Assembly: GCA_021464245.1 (NCBI GenBank)
Contig: JADCRB010000065.1
Location: 1,124,689-1,188,688, forward strand
DNA from: Carallia brachiata
Lineage: Eukaryota > Streptophyta > Magnoliopsida > Malpighiales > Rhizophoraceae
Direction: 5' to 3'
Length of the DNA: 64,000 nucleotides
A program made the translations under genes and the position numbers. The notes below the pieces were generated by a model, which was given only the letters and a program-made list of their open reading frames with translations, was not told the DNA's origin and made no database searches. Shown one piece after another: positions 47,985 to 59,800 of this stretch. How positions within the stretch are numbered: the stretch's first letter is position 1; each line of letters begins with the position of its first letter.

Positions 47985-48235
47985 AAAATTTAGGGAAAAA
48001 GTTTATGGCCAAATGATTTCTCCCAATTGTCTCCACACGAAATTTTTTTTGTGCAACTAGAAACGTATTTTGTGCAACCAAATTGATAAAAAATAATTCA
48101 AAAAATATTATTATTTTTTCATTGCACATTTTTCCTATATGGTTGCACAAAAAATGCTTGTGGTTGCACAAAAAAAATTCATGTGGACGTAGTAGGGAAA
48201 AATTGTTTGGCCATGTAATGATACCCTAAAATTTA
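47985..48235. mobile_element. MITE-like hairpin element
   Basis: The left arm TATGGCCAAATGATTTCTCCC... and the reverse complement of the right arm CATGGCCAAACAATTTTTCCC align for more than 40 bases, including CACA(C/T)GAA and TTTTTTTGTGCAACNA. The similarity extends outward to AAATTTAGGG / AAATTTTAGGG. There is an AT-rich loop near 48080-48120. About 250 bp, no ORF. Confidence 0.7.
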
Positions 48236-48539
48236 ATAAATAAAAAGAATTGGTATCATTGATGGTCCCTCCTAATATATTAAAAAAAACAAGTTTGATG
48301 TCCATTCTGATCATTGGAGGGGTCATTTTATTTTATTAAACTTTTCTCTATAGTGGAATTCATGATAAATAACGATGATACGAAAGCAGCTGGCAAAACA
48401 TTATTCCTTTCTTAAATAAAATTTTTTTTGTCCTTAGCCAAAATAATTGCTCTCTTTACATTAAGTGAAATAAGAGTACCATCATCGCCCAATTAAATGT
48501 ATACCTACTCTTGATTTTGTACATACATTTTGGCCATTT

Positions 48540-48935
48540 ACACTTTGTTTGGCGAAAAAAAGAGAAAAAGAAAAATGTGAGAAGAATGAAAGTGTGAAAA
48601 ATGAATGTTAGAAGGAAAGAACATATGTTTAGGAGAGTGTAATGTAAAGAAATAAAGTTAAAAATATTTTGTTTGGAAATTAGTAAAAAGTTTAGAAGAA
48701 AGAAAATAATATATATTTAATACTAATTTGCTCTTAAAAAATAATTAAAAAAAGAAATTAAGGACACAAAAAAAATCGTCACCTAAAAAAATTTTAAAAA
48801 AAAGGAAAGGCATTTGCACCAAAAATTTTTTTCCTCCTTTGTCTTCCCAAGCACAATAAGTGAAATGATTCCCTCTCCATTCTTTCCTTGCTGCTGGAAT
48901 TTCCCCCTCATACCCTGCTCCCAAACACAAGCTTA
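48540..48935. mobile_element. Possible MITE with GTTTG / CAAAC ends
   Basis: It starts ACTTTGTTTGGCGAAAAAAAG and ends GCTCCCAAACACAAGC. The left half is purine-rich and the right half pyrimidine-rich, as in the elements at 62880 and 63361. Arms match only loosely. Confidence 0.45.
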
Positions 48936-49169
48936 AGAAATGGTAACATCCTGGTGTACGTTAATAAATGCCACTTTGAATGCTTTATCCAACAAAAACG
49001 GTTCATTTTATGGGCATCCCAAAATCGGTCTCTAATGTGATAATTGAAGTTGTTGGAACAATTACTTGGATATTGACAAAACTTAGATCGACCTTTGACT
49101 TAGCCCATCCATCTCTCTTAATCTTATCCTGTAGTCAATAGATTGTCGATATGATTGTATTTAAATTGG

Positions 49170-49336
49170 CGTTGTTAGGTTTTTCAAGGGACGCTCCAGT
49201 AATTTGAGTTCAAAACCTGTGTTTTAGAGATCTTGAGTTCAAAGTCAAGGAAGAGAGATGTGAGATTTATAAGAAAGAGAATTACTTCATTGTATAACTT
49301 ACGATCCAATAGATTTCATGATGAAAAAAAAAAAAT
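49170..49336 (+). mobile_element. Probable SINE
   Basis: B-box-like GAGTTCAAAAC and GAGTTCAAAGTC (about 49207-49242) are followed by a body of about 90 bases and a poly-A run (49323-49335). The flanks TTGGCGTTGTTAGG (about 49157) and TTGCGATGTTGGAT (after the tail) may be a worn target duplication. Confidence 0.45.
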
Positions 49337-52300
49337 TGCGATGTTGGATTTGGTACATGGTTTTATGATAGTTTTACTGCCACATCTATGAAAAAAGCAC
49401 ACGTACATAGTTACTCTTATACGATTCTAGTTTTTAGAAAAGAAACGCTGGTTTTTACTTATCAAGCTAAAACATCATTTACTTAAAAGTTTAATTTTGG
49501 CCTTCTGTTTTTCTTTTGGAGTTCTTAGTTAGGTTGCACAATGACTCTAGGTACATTTTTTTTGTTTGGTGTTCGAGGTCACGACAATGAAATTAAACTC
49601 GTTTTTATATGCCAGAATACTTCTTTTGATATCACAAGGTACGTACTAGGCACATCCGACTCGTATTAATCGAAACATATCAATGTCAAAACTAACATTT
49701 GAACCACAGACTCAAGAAGAACATCAAGCATTCTAATTCGTTTCGTGCCCCCCGATGCTTCTTTCTTTGTTCCTCTCTCTCTCTCTCTCTCTATCTTTTT
49801 TTCTTGTTAACAGCAATTATTGAATTAGTCGTTGTGATAAAAGGGCTAATATTAATTTGTAGGTTATGATATGGTTTTGTGCATGAGTGAAACACAATCA
49901 AGTGCATATGTACAGTTAGCGGGATCTTGATGGAACCGTGGGAGGCAGCATTATAGCTTTATATGAGAGCAGTTGGTGGTGGGCACAGAGCACAATGGCA
50001 TCCACATGCAAATTGATTAAAGAAATCTTTGTTCCATAAAGCAAACAAATATCTACCAAACTGGGGATTGGAACCAGACGAAACGAGGTTGAAAAATCAC
50101 AATCAAAATAGAGATTTTTCTCCTTTTTTTCCTTTGCCTACAATGCCTTTTTTTTGGGGGGGGGCATCGCCTATAACACTGATATTCGAATCCGTTTCTA
50201 CAGGTCTTGAGGAGCTGAGGGACAATCTCAGTACAACAATGCTGAATTATTAGATACATTAACATTGCAAGTCTTCATAGTCTTTTTTTTAAAATATATA
50301 TATATATATATATATTTGTAATGAAACATATATAAGAAATATATATGATCTTCTTAATTGATAATTATCTTCAGTGAGTGACAATCTGTTTAATCCTGAA
50401 GCAGATCTTTCCTGCCAGTCTGCGATTTCCGATATTGGGGGCAAATAAAAAAGATCTAGAGACAAAAAAAGATTAAGTGAGAAAAAAGTAAAAAATTTAA
50501 TTAGATAAACCCTTTTTCTAAATACCAACAAACTCTTGAGTAACCACCGAGGCCAAGTTTTTAAACTAAAGTCAACCAGGCACAATGGTCTGTGTCTATC
50601 TTTCTGGTTTTGAATTACTATTACAACAACCAACAAATTGCAATAAAAGCCATTACCCATGTTAGAGTAGAGCTCAAGAAATATTAGGTAATTAAACAAT
50701 ATTGTCTACACTAGGCTAATTTCAAACTCTATACCTCAACAGGTACAGTACGTTTTCAGCGCTAACTTAGACTATTTTTGCTACAATGTCAAAAGTTTGA
50801 AGCATATATACCTCATATGAGCTTGAATACAATGGGATGTTATGTAACTCAATAGAGCGTACCGTTCTTATATACTTAAAATTCTAAATGTATGCTTGTG
50901 CAAAAAATTGTCATCTCCATTAGATCTAGTGGTACGAAGTTGTTAAAGTTTTTCTTCCCTTCAATGTGCACTTATGCCGAGAAAAAAAAAAAGGGAAACC
51001 CTAAAATTGTTCTCTAAAATGCGGGAAATTTTTTTTTTTTTGAAGGAGGTGGTCGAAGTCAGACTCTCTTTCCCACTCTCTTTTTTGTTCTTTTACTTCT
51101 TCCTTCTTGTAATAAAGTTGGAGGTCATCTAGACAAAGCATCTAGAAACACGGATTTCATTTTCAAAATTATAAAGGAAACACAGATAAATTATTATGTG
51201 TGCATACTGTTGGAGAAAGACGACTATGCTCAGATAAATTATTAAGTGTGCATGGTGGTGGAGAAAGACGACTATGTATATAAAAAAAACCACATCAACA
51301 ATTAATATGGAGAATAAGACATTTTATATGGTTGGCAAACAAGAGCAAGCGTTATTGATGCCACTTTAGTGATTCGGACTTTCACTAGCTTAACCTTGCA
51401 GAGGGTAAACGTCTTTTGAGCCTATCTCAGAGCTGCAAGTTGCAACATACTCCTGTGTAGTATCATAGCTAACCAAGGAGCTTTAGACCATGCCACTTTG
51501 CTCACCTTGCTGCAAACTCATTCTGAGGGAAAGAACCAACCTTGTAGTGGCTAGTTTAAACTTTCTTTTTGTTTTTTGTCCATTTTTTTCTACAATAAAA
51601 AAAGGTTAGCAAGTGGGATTAAATTAACCCACATTTCATGCTTAATAAATGCCTCTATCAAAAATTTTTTTTTTTTTTTAACAATTGAAAGAAAACATAT
51701 ACTCAATATTCACTCTTTGAGACATTTTCAATGGAACAAACCATTAATATCAAAATGGGTTAATTAGGATTGACCAAAATTCTTGTATGATGCCTCCATC
51801 AAAAGACTAAAGGCTGCATGATCTGAGATTTTCATCTTGATATCCCACCGACTGTATAGTTTGTGGAAAACTGAAAAGGGTAAAACGAAAATGAATGATC
51901 ATATCTATAAAAGATGAGGACGTGCTAGAAAAAAAAATAAGAGAAAAGGCAAAGGATGTCACTGTTACCCAATCAGTGCCTAGACATTAAAAAAAAGGTC
52001 CCCAGCAGCCAACACCCCAATTTCAATGCAATGTGAAGGAAGTAGTCCTCTCATCATCATCAGCATGTAAAGCTTCTCCATTTCTCTAATCCCCAACATC
52101 CAAAAGTAACTCTTTTCAGAATAGGTTATATTATTGCCCCAAAAAAGTAAAGAGTCCATGACAATCAATGTGTGCGGTAATCAAAATTTTTTTACAGCTT
52201 TGAGTCAATAAAAATAATGAGGGATTAATGGCTAGTTTAATTGGCAGGCTAAACTAATTCATTTTACAAATTAAGATTCAAATTTTAGAATTATATCACC

Positions 52301-54100
52301 AAAACCTCTTTCCTAATTGTGGATAAAAAAAAGGTAAGTTTCTTATAAATCTCAGAATTGCAATATAAATTATTATTAACAACCATAAACATTGAATTCA
52401 CTAAGACTAACTCTTAGTACCATAAACAGAGGAGGGAGGCCTTACTTACATAGAGATGCTCTTGGTCCCCAAAAGAAAACTGGAAAAGGGAACAGTGGAA
52501 GCAAAGGAATGAACAGTCCAATCATCCTTTTCCTTTTTTTTTCTTTATCTTTATTATAATTGTGGTGGCCATCATATTATTTAGGCCATCTGTTCCTTTC
52601 TTCTTGCTTTCCTCCCATCTCCACAAATAAATAACTCTTTATCATGTAGGAAAAGTTTGAATAAAAAATCTTTCCAATTTTATATTCATAAAAGCTTAAC
52701 TATCATGTACTAATTTTATTCTTCCTTCTTATGTAAGAAAGGGTCTTGACTTGTAGAAAAAATAGACCCATTTCTTTTTTTATTTTTTAGCTAAAAAAAA
52801 AAAAACCTATTTCTAAACTTTCAAACAAATTGGAATCTGCACGAAAAGGATCTTCCGAAAATTCTTCAAATCCAGATGATAAAAAATAAAATAGTAAGAA
52901 ACTCATTAGTCAGAGCTGGTCCACCAACCAAACCAAGACAGAAAAACCAAATCCATTAACAGTGAACACAATTGCACGCAGAGATCGAAATTTATTTTAA
53001 AACAAAACTTTTTTTGCTCAATTATTTAAAAAGATTTTCAAAAGTACCCCAGTCCCACGCGCTGTGCTATTGGATCCCAGTTGTTAGGTGCCACATCCAA
53101 TTCATTCCCTCTAAAATTGCACGAAAAAGTTACGTTTAAAATAAAAAATTGCTGAAAAAGTTAACCGAATGTAATAAATTAATTTAACGTGTAATTGTTG
53201 AATTTAATGTGTAAAAAATTAATAATAATTTTTTAATTATATTTTTAATTAAAATATTTATACACTGAATTTAATTAATTATATTTTAATAATTTTTCAG
53301 ATTTTTGTTTTAAAAATATAACAGTACTTAAAATTGCACCCTTTTTAAACCCACTCCACGCCACGGCACCCCTTCACATAAGAGCGGTAGAGACAACAAA
53401 ACCAATCCACAAAAGCAGAGATTCTTTTCACAGAATACCCAATTGAATACTACAGAGGGAAAAAAAAAAAAACTAAACGAAAAAACCCAGATTAGAAGTG
53501 CCGCCCCTTTTAAATTTGATAATCCCCGTGATCATTTTATGACGAAATTTCATTTGATTATTTAAATGGTGGCTTGTTTAATAAAAAAATTTAATTTGAA
53601 TGTTAACAAATAACTCCCACTTAACTTAATAAAAAATGTTTAATATCAAAATATTCCTTTTGTTAGTTTTTCCAAAAAAAAAAAGAAAAGACGCATTGTT
53701 TTTCATCCTAAAACAGTACATTTAGTCATCACATTTAGACATTGGAGTCATCTTACTATTTTCATTAAATTAAGAAGATCTACTACTTAAATACTATATT
53801 AAACCAACGCATAACAAGTTAAAGACCAAATAAGAAGAGATTTTCGCTCTGTTTATAAAAGTTAGACTCGAAACCGAGACGCAAAAGAAGAAAACACATT
53901 AGGTCATCTATCAGGCGGCTACTAAAAGTTGACACATTGCAATACGTAAGAAGTGCACACTTGCATGTATGAACATAAAGACCAAACAGAGAGAGAAGAG
54001 AAGGGAAGTCTATAGTTGCGTTGATTTCGGTAATATGGTTAGCTATGCTGGCCAATTAAAAATGGCGAGCCCCCCAAATCCACTGACTTCCGCAAATGCC
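49337..54100. other. Intergenic DNA, no gene recognised
   Basis: This contains a CT microsatellite (about 49775-49792), a G-run (50156-50163), a TA run (50297-50316), a 48-bp tandem duplication (51183-51278) and many T/A runs. Open frames here are short and lack recognised domains or splice-consistent neighbours. Confidence 0.5.
51183..51278. repeat. 48-bp tandem duplication
   Basis: CAGATAAATTATTA...GGAGAAAGACGACTATG occurs at 51183-51229 and again at 51231-51277 with four differences. Non-coding as far as I can see. Confidence 0.85.
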
Positions 54101-54229
54101 GGGCAATTTTGAGAGCAAGGGAAAAAAAAAAAGAAGATAAATTTCAATTAATACAAGAAAGAAAAAGAGAGAGAGACAGAGAAACGGAGGCTGGCTTCTT
54201 CGACCCGTTTTCCAATTCGGGTTGTTGGG

Positions 54230-54237
54230 TATATAAG
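54230..54237 (+). promoter_or_regulatory. TATA box of the CDK-like kinase gene
   Basis: TATATAAG lies 188 bases before the start codon, just after a GA-rich stretch (54158-54190). It would place transcription start near 54265 and give a leader of about 150 bases. Confidence 0.6.
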
Positions 54238-54417
54238 CTAAACCCCCCTGTAATTTTTTTTCCGCCCCGAGTGTGCAATTCTCACCGACCCACCTCCTCC
54301 TCTCCTCCGTTTCTGAGTTCTTTTCTTTCTGGGTGGATCCGGACTCGCCTACCCGAAGTGGGTTTCGTCCGGGCCGGGTCGAGTGGGGTTTGATTCAGTC
54401 CTCCCTCCTCCTCCGGG

Positions 54418-57400
54418 ATGGGTTGTGTCAGCTCGAAGCAGGCGGTTTCGGTGACCCCTGCGGTCGACCACTCGGGCGGGTTCAACTCGGGTCGGATCCG
54501 GGGCGGCGGGGTGGAGCACGAGAAGAGAGCCGGCGGCGATTGTCATAAGAGTTACAGCGTCGCCGACTACAAGAAGAATGTGGCGGCGAGTTGCGGTGGG
54601 ACCGAGCTGGGCGAGTCTGGGAGGGCGAGCTCGAACGGAGATTCGTTGAGCTTCAGGCTGCGGAATTTGCAGAAGTACATTGAGGGGGAGCAGGTGGCCG
54701 CCGGCTGGCCCGCCTGGCTCAGCGCCGTCGCCGGCGAGGCCATTCATGGTTGGGTCCCTCTCAAGGCTGATGCTTTTGAGAAATTGGAGAAGGTTGTTAC
54801 AACAGGCGCATTTTTTTACCTTTTTTTTTATATGCCCAATAAATAATAAAATCATAACTTAAAATTCGACTCTGGATTTTTGAAAGTTTTGGGGTTGAGT
54901 TTTTGTCTTCATTTTAAAGGTCAATTGAAAGATTTTTGGTAATTGGAATTTTAAATTTAAAAAAAAAAAGAAAATAACAGAATATTCTTGTTGTTTTGTT
55001 GTTCCTAATTTCCTATATATTTGGATTTTTATTCTTTACTTTTTTGTTTATTCTTGGACTTAGTGTTAATCTATTATGATTACTGTGCTTATTTGGGGGA
55101 AAAAGGATTGAACTTCTTCAATTTGTGGCTTAGATGTCAAGTCCTATTGTCTGATTCTAAGCAAAGCTGGATGCTGCAAGCCTGATTCTGCTATGCTTAT
55201 ATGCCTAAAAACTGTGCCTTTTTCGTGATTATTGTGCAGAATTGAGTTGATTGTCTGATCACTGTATATTTCTGCTCTTTCTGATGCTTAATTGTTGGTG
55301 AACTTACTGGGTTCTTGATTGTTTACGTAGATAGGACAGGGTACATATAGCAGTGTATTCCGAGCACGTGAGCTTGAAACTGGAAGGATAGTTGCTTTGA
55401 AAAAGGTTCGGTTTGACAATTTCGAGCCTGAGAGTGTGCGATTTATGGCAAGGGAAATATTAATTCTTCGCAGGCTTGATCATCCAAACATCATAAAATT
55501 GGATGGGTTGATTACATCTCGATTATCATGTAGCCTCTACCTCGTGTTTGAGTACATGGAACATGATATCACCGGGCTCTTGTCTTGCCCTGATGTCCAG
55601 TTCAGTGAATCACAGGTAGTCACTTTAACTTTCTGAATATGTTCCAGAAATTTTTTTGATGTGTTTCAAGAATGCTTGGAAATGAGAACTTTTGCATTTG
55701 TATAGCATATGAATTATCTGCAGTTATTCGCTTTTTAAGTTGCCCCATCTCAGTGTGTTGGCCATTGTTTATATATCTGCTGAAGTGTGTGTGATTTTTC
55801 TATTCCTCAGATTAAGTGCTACATGAGACAGTTATTATCTGGACTTGAACATTGTCACTCAAAGGGTGTAATGCATCGAGATATCAAAGGATCAAACCTT
55901 CTTGTAAATAATGAAGGAATACTGAAGGTGGGCGATTTTGGGTTAGCAAACCTCTGCAATACTGAGCACAAACAACCTTTAACCAGTCGTGTTGTGACTT
56001 TGTGGTACCGTCCTCCTGAGCTTTTGCTCGGTTCAACTGATTATGGAGCATCTGTGGATCTGTGGAGTGTTGGCTGTGTTTTTGCAGAGCTTCTGGTTGG
56101 AAAACCCATTCTCCAAGGGAGAACAGAGGTAACTTCCACACTGAAGGATGTTGTTATTCATGGCTAGGCAAATTTCACATTTGATTGGTGTATGTTAGTG
56201 GGAGGCATTAAAGAAAAATAGTGGAAGGTAAATTCCCTCAATTATTTAATCCTGTAGCTTTGGAAGAAACCAATCTAGGATTGCTTGCCCAGTTGTCTCA
56301 GAATACTTTCCAACTTGTGGTCTTCCCAAGTTTCACTGAAAATTAACAGGCCTTTAACTAAGCCCTTTTTAATACCTTCTTTAGCTGAATAGAATCGAAA
56401 TTCTCCTTGAAGAACATTGGTAGCGTTCATGGACAAACCAGATACATGATGATGAAGTTGTCCATACTTAAGGTTACCCCCAGTATGAATGGTTATATTG
56501 CACTTTTTGTGCCTCCCAAAACAAACATTAATATCATTCTTTACAGTCTACTTTAGAGACATAGCATTCCCAAACTTATTGTCTGCCATTTAACAGTGCC
56601 AGGGTTAAAGTCATTGTCTCTGTTGAATGGAAAGGTGCTAGGGAGCCAGTGACTTTTTCCATTGATGGGCTGTTGATTCTCCTGTCCAATATGCATTTCA
56701 ATCATTGACAATTTCTGTGTCACTGGATGGTAAATTTTGAAGTGTACTGAAATGTCATTTTTGGTAGAGTGAGCCTTTTCTCTATGATTGTTAAACTCCA
56801 GAAATGCAAGCCATACGTTCACAAAATCAGATTTTGATGATCTCATAATATTTTTGAAAAACGAAAATGGAGCATTGGAATTATATTTGAATTGCATACA
56901 TAAATCCCCGTTTCTCCTTCAGGTTGAACAATTGCACAAAATTTTCAAGCTTTGTGGGTCTCCACCTGATGAATACTGGAAAAAGTCCAAACTTCCTCAT
57001 GCAACTCTATTCAAACCACAACAACCTTATGATAGTTGCCTCCATGAGACATTCAAAGATTTGCCAGATGCTGCAGTGAAACTAATTGAAACTTTACTTT
57101 TGGTTGAGCCAAACAAGCGTGGGACTGCCTCCTCTGCTCTTGCTTCCGAGGTGAGCATCATCCTCTTGGAAATCCTATGTGCCATCACAAGCAAGAATGG
57201 CTTTAATTCTGTGATCATGACAATGAAATATCAAGATGTATTTTACATCATTTTTTTCCCTTTTTGATTGGATTTCATTTTGAATACACTTGTTTGTCAC
57301 TTGAAGATAATCAATTCTTCACTATCTTGTGCTTTTTTTTCCCTTTCTTCTCTATCTTGTGCTTTTTTTTCCTTTTTTATCAAGTGTATTTTGATTCCAG

Positions 57401-59800
57401 TGTAGCAACACCATAAAATATTGGCAGTATTAATTTAGAATTTTACATCTACTCTAACACAATGTTGTCAACTCAATTTTCAGTATTTCACTACCAAGCC
57501 TTATGCATGTGATCCATCTAGCTTGCCAAAATACCCACCTAGTAAAGAGATTGATGCTAAGAACCGTGAGGATGCGAAGAGGTTGGTCCATTATTCTTTG
57601 TATTCTATTTGACTAAACAGTCTCTTCTAAGTGGTTACCTTTCTGAATGATGTTCCTTTTTTTATGGCACTATTAAATAACCTGTCAGCTTGTAAAACTT
57701 TAGGCAATTTAAGTATAATCAACTGTGCTCAAGAAACCTGATTATCAGCTTCTTAAAAAGCTCTGCTATCTCCAGAAGGTTGTATTGATATAGGGTTTTT
57801 GGGTCTGAATATTCAGGAAAAAGGTCAGTGGGAGAAGTCGTGGTGGCGAATAAGAAGGCCAACAAGAAAAGTGCATGGAACTGCTAAATTGGCTCCAGCA
57901 CAGGTACATCTCCCCTTCCCCCTCCCCCCCAACCCCAACCCCAACCCCCCAACCTCTCCCCACCTTCTCTTACTTGTTGAACATCTCTTCACCCCTCGTC
58001 AACTAAAACGTTGAAGGAAGCTGAGGCAATGTTCTTCCATTTTCCAGGATCTGGCAGCTCGAGTGCCAAGTGACCAGAATCGCACTAATAATGCTATTCG
58101 TGACCCAAAAGGAGGTGGCAGTAGGTTAGGCGGAGAGGCACGGAAGTCATCACTTGACAAGGTGGAAGAGATTTTCCATGTAAAGAATGCGTCCCAAGGT
58201 GATGTTCCCTTCTCTGGCCCATTACAAGTTTCTAGTTCAAGTGGCTTTGCATGGGCAAGAAGACAAAGGGAAGATGCACCTGCAAGATCCCACAGTAGGT
58301 CTATTTCAAGAGGTCATATTCCTAATGGATTAGAAAACTCATTCCAAGAAAAGACTAATTTTGATTCGAGACGGCACAATTATCGGGATGTCGCATATGG
58401 GGGTCGTACCGGTTCTAGAGGCCGTGATTCATCTGAGATATCCAAGCATGCTTTACACAAACAATGGAGCCAATTTGATCGTCCAGATTCATTTGATACT
58501 TCTGGGGAATATCATTCGCAAGAACTATCATTGGCACTTTATCAAAGAGGGGAAATGGAGGCGAAGAGAAATAATTTGGTACGTTTGTAAGCATTATATG
58601 CATTTCTAACTTTAGTCTAAAATAACTGAAGATGAAAGGAAATATCTGTCATGATGCTGCTACTTGTGTGCGAAGAGGCGTAACTTGTATTTGGTATCAG
58701 TTCAAAGATATCATAACTCTTATTGACTTTACAATTACTGAAATGGTGAATCCCTATATGGTCTATAAATTTCTGCAATTTCTTTTGTCGCATTTGTTTT
58801 CTTTTTGGTGTTTCTTTCTGATACCATCTATGAGTGGAATAGTAAATAAACATGCTTAGGTAGGCTTTCCCATTCAGAGATAGTTAAGAACATAACCAGC
58901 ACACTTATGTTCTCCTTTTTCCCATCCTCAAACACTGAAGTGCTATAACGTGGAAAAACCATCTCATATTCCTAATATACAAATGGCAAGTTATGGAAGC
59001 AGAAGCAAAGTTCGGGTGGTTAAATGTGCTTGTTACAGAAAGGGCAGAGAGGGGATAGGGCAGTAGTGCTCGCAAAATTTCCAACTTCGTGGGTTTTTTT
59101 TTTTTTTCTGTCCTAATCATTTTTATGCAGTGGTTATCTGAACAAAATCTGAAATGCGTCATATGTGTTCAACTTTCTATTGATTATTTAATCTAATGTT
59201 GGATTTGAACAGGATTTCCAAGATCAAGGGGACAGGGTGGAATTTTCTGGACCATTGTTATCTCAATCACATAGAATTGATGAAATCTTAGAAAGACATG
59301 AGCGCCATATTCGCCAGGCAGTTCGAAAATCGTGGTTTCAAAAGGGTATGATGACCATGATAGTCTTCTTTTCAGTTTCTGAAGGCGTAATATGTTTGTT
59401 TATTGCACCAATGTAGTATATCTATCATTCGATCATTTCATTTTGGACTTGAGCTATGCGCTTTCTCTTGTCTGTCACTTGGCCCTCCAAGTCCACAATC
59501 GACCGGCTCCTGGGACGGAGAAGGGATTGGTTCAGATTGTAATGAAATAAAAAAAAAAGATATAACTAGATAATTGATTAGTTGACAGCATGTGGCAAAG
59601 TTGTCGGGTCATCACTTTGCGTTATGATGGTTGTAAGTGGTGTTATAATTTGCAGCTTTTAATGGGGCAACCACCAGTGTCTGACTCCATCTGCATGATG
59701 AATGTGCATTTATCATGTTACAATTTTTTTTTTTCTTTGAAGGTCCAAGTTTCTAATGATATGATTTCTTTTGTTTACAGGTAAGAAATATGAAAAGTGA
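54418..59800 (+). CDS. CDK-like Ser/Thr kinase, IBS1/At1g74330-like, exon 6 one base short
   Basis: Nine coding exons: 54418-54792, 55331-55615, 55811-56128, 56923-57150, 57484-57581, 57817-57903, 58048-58578, 59213-59345 and 59781-59800. All introns are GT-AG. The N-terminus MGCVSSK is an N-myristoylation signal, implying membrane attachment. Kinase motifs: IGQGTYSSVF (126-135), catalytic Lys about 149, MHRDIKGSN (HRD 242-244), DFG 262-264 and VVTLWYRPPE (281-290). It is of the plant CDK-like group with long N- and C-terminal arms (IBS1/At1g18670, At1g74330). Exon 6 is 87 bases. Read from exon 5 it gives KKVSGRSRGGE and a TAA at 57851-57853, while exons 7-9 continue the family C-terminus only in the frame one base away. 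As written the protein stops at about 446 aa, after the kinase domain; the other frame totals about 690 aa, close to IBS1. A true allele, a pseudogene or an assembly error are all possible. Confidence 0.88.

Noticed and set aside
50289..50699. 136-codon minus-strand frame
   Set aside because: Hydrophobic low-complexity translation, no family similarity, no promoter or neighbouring exon.
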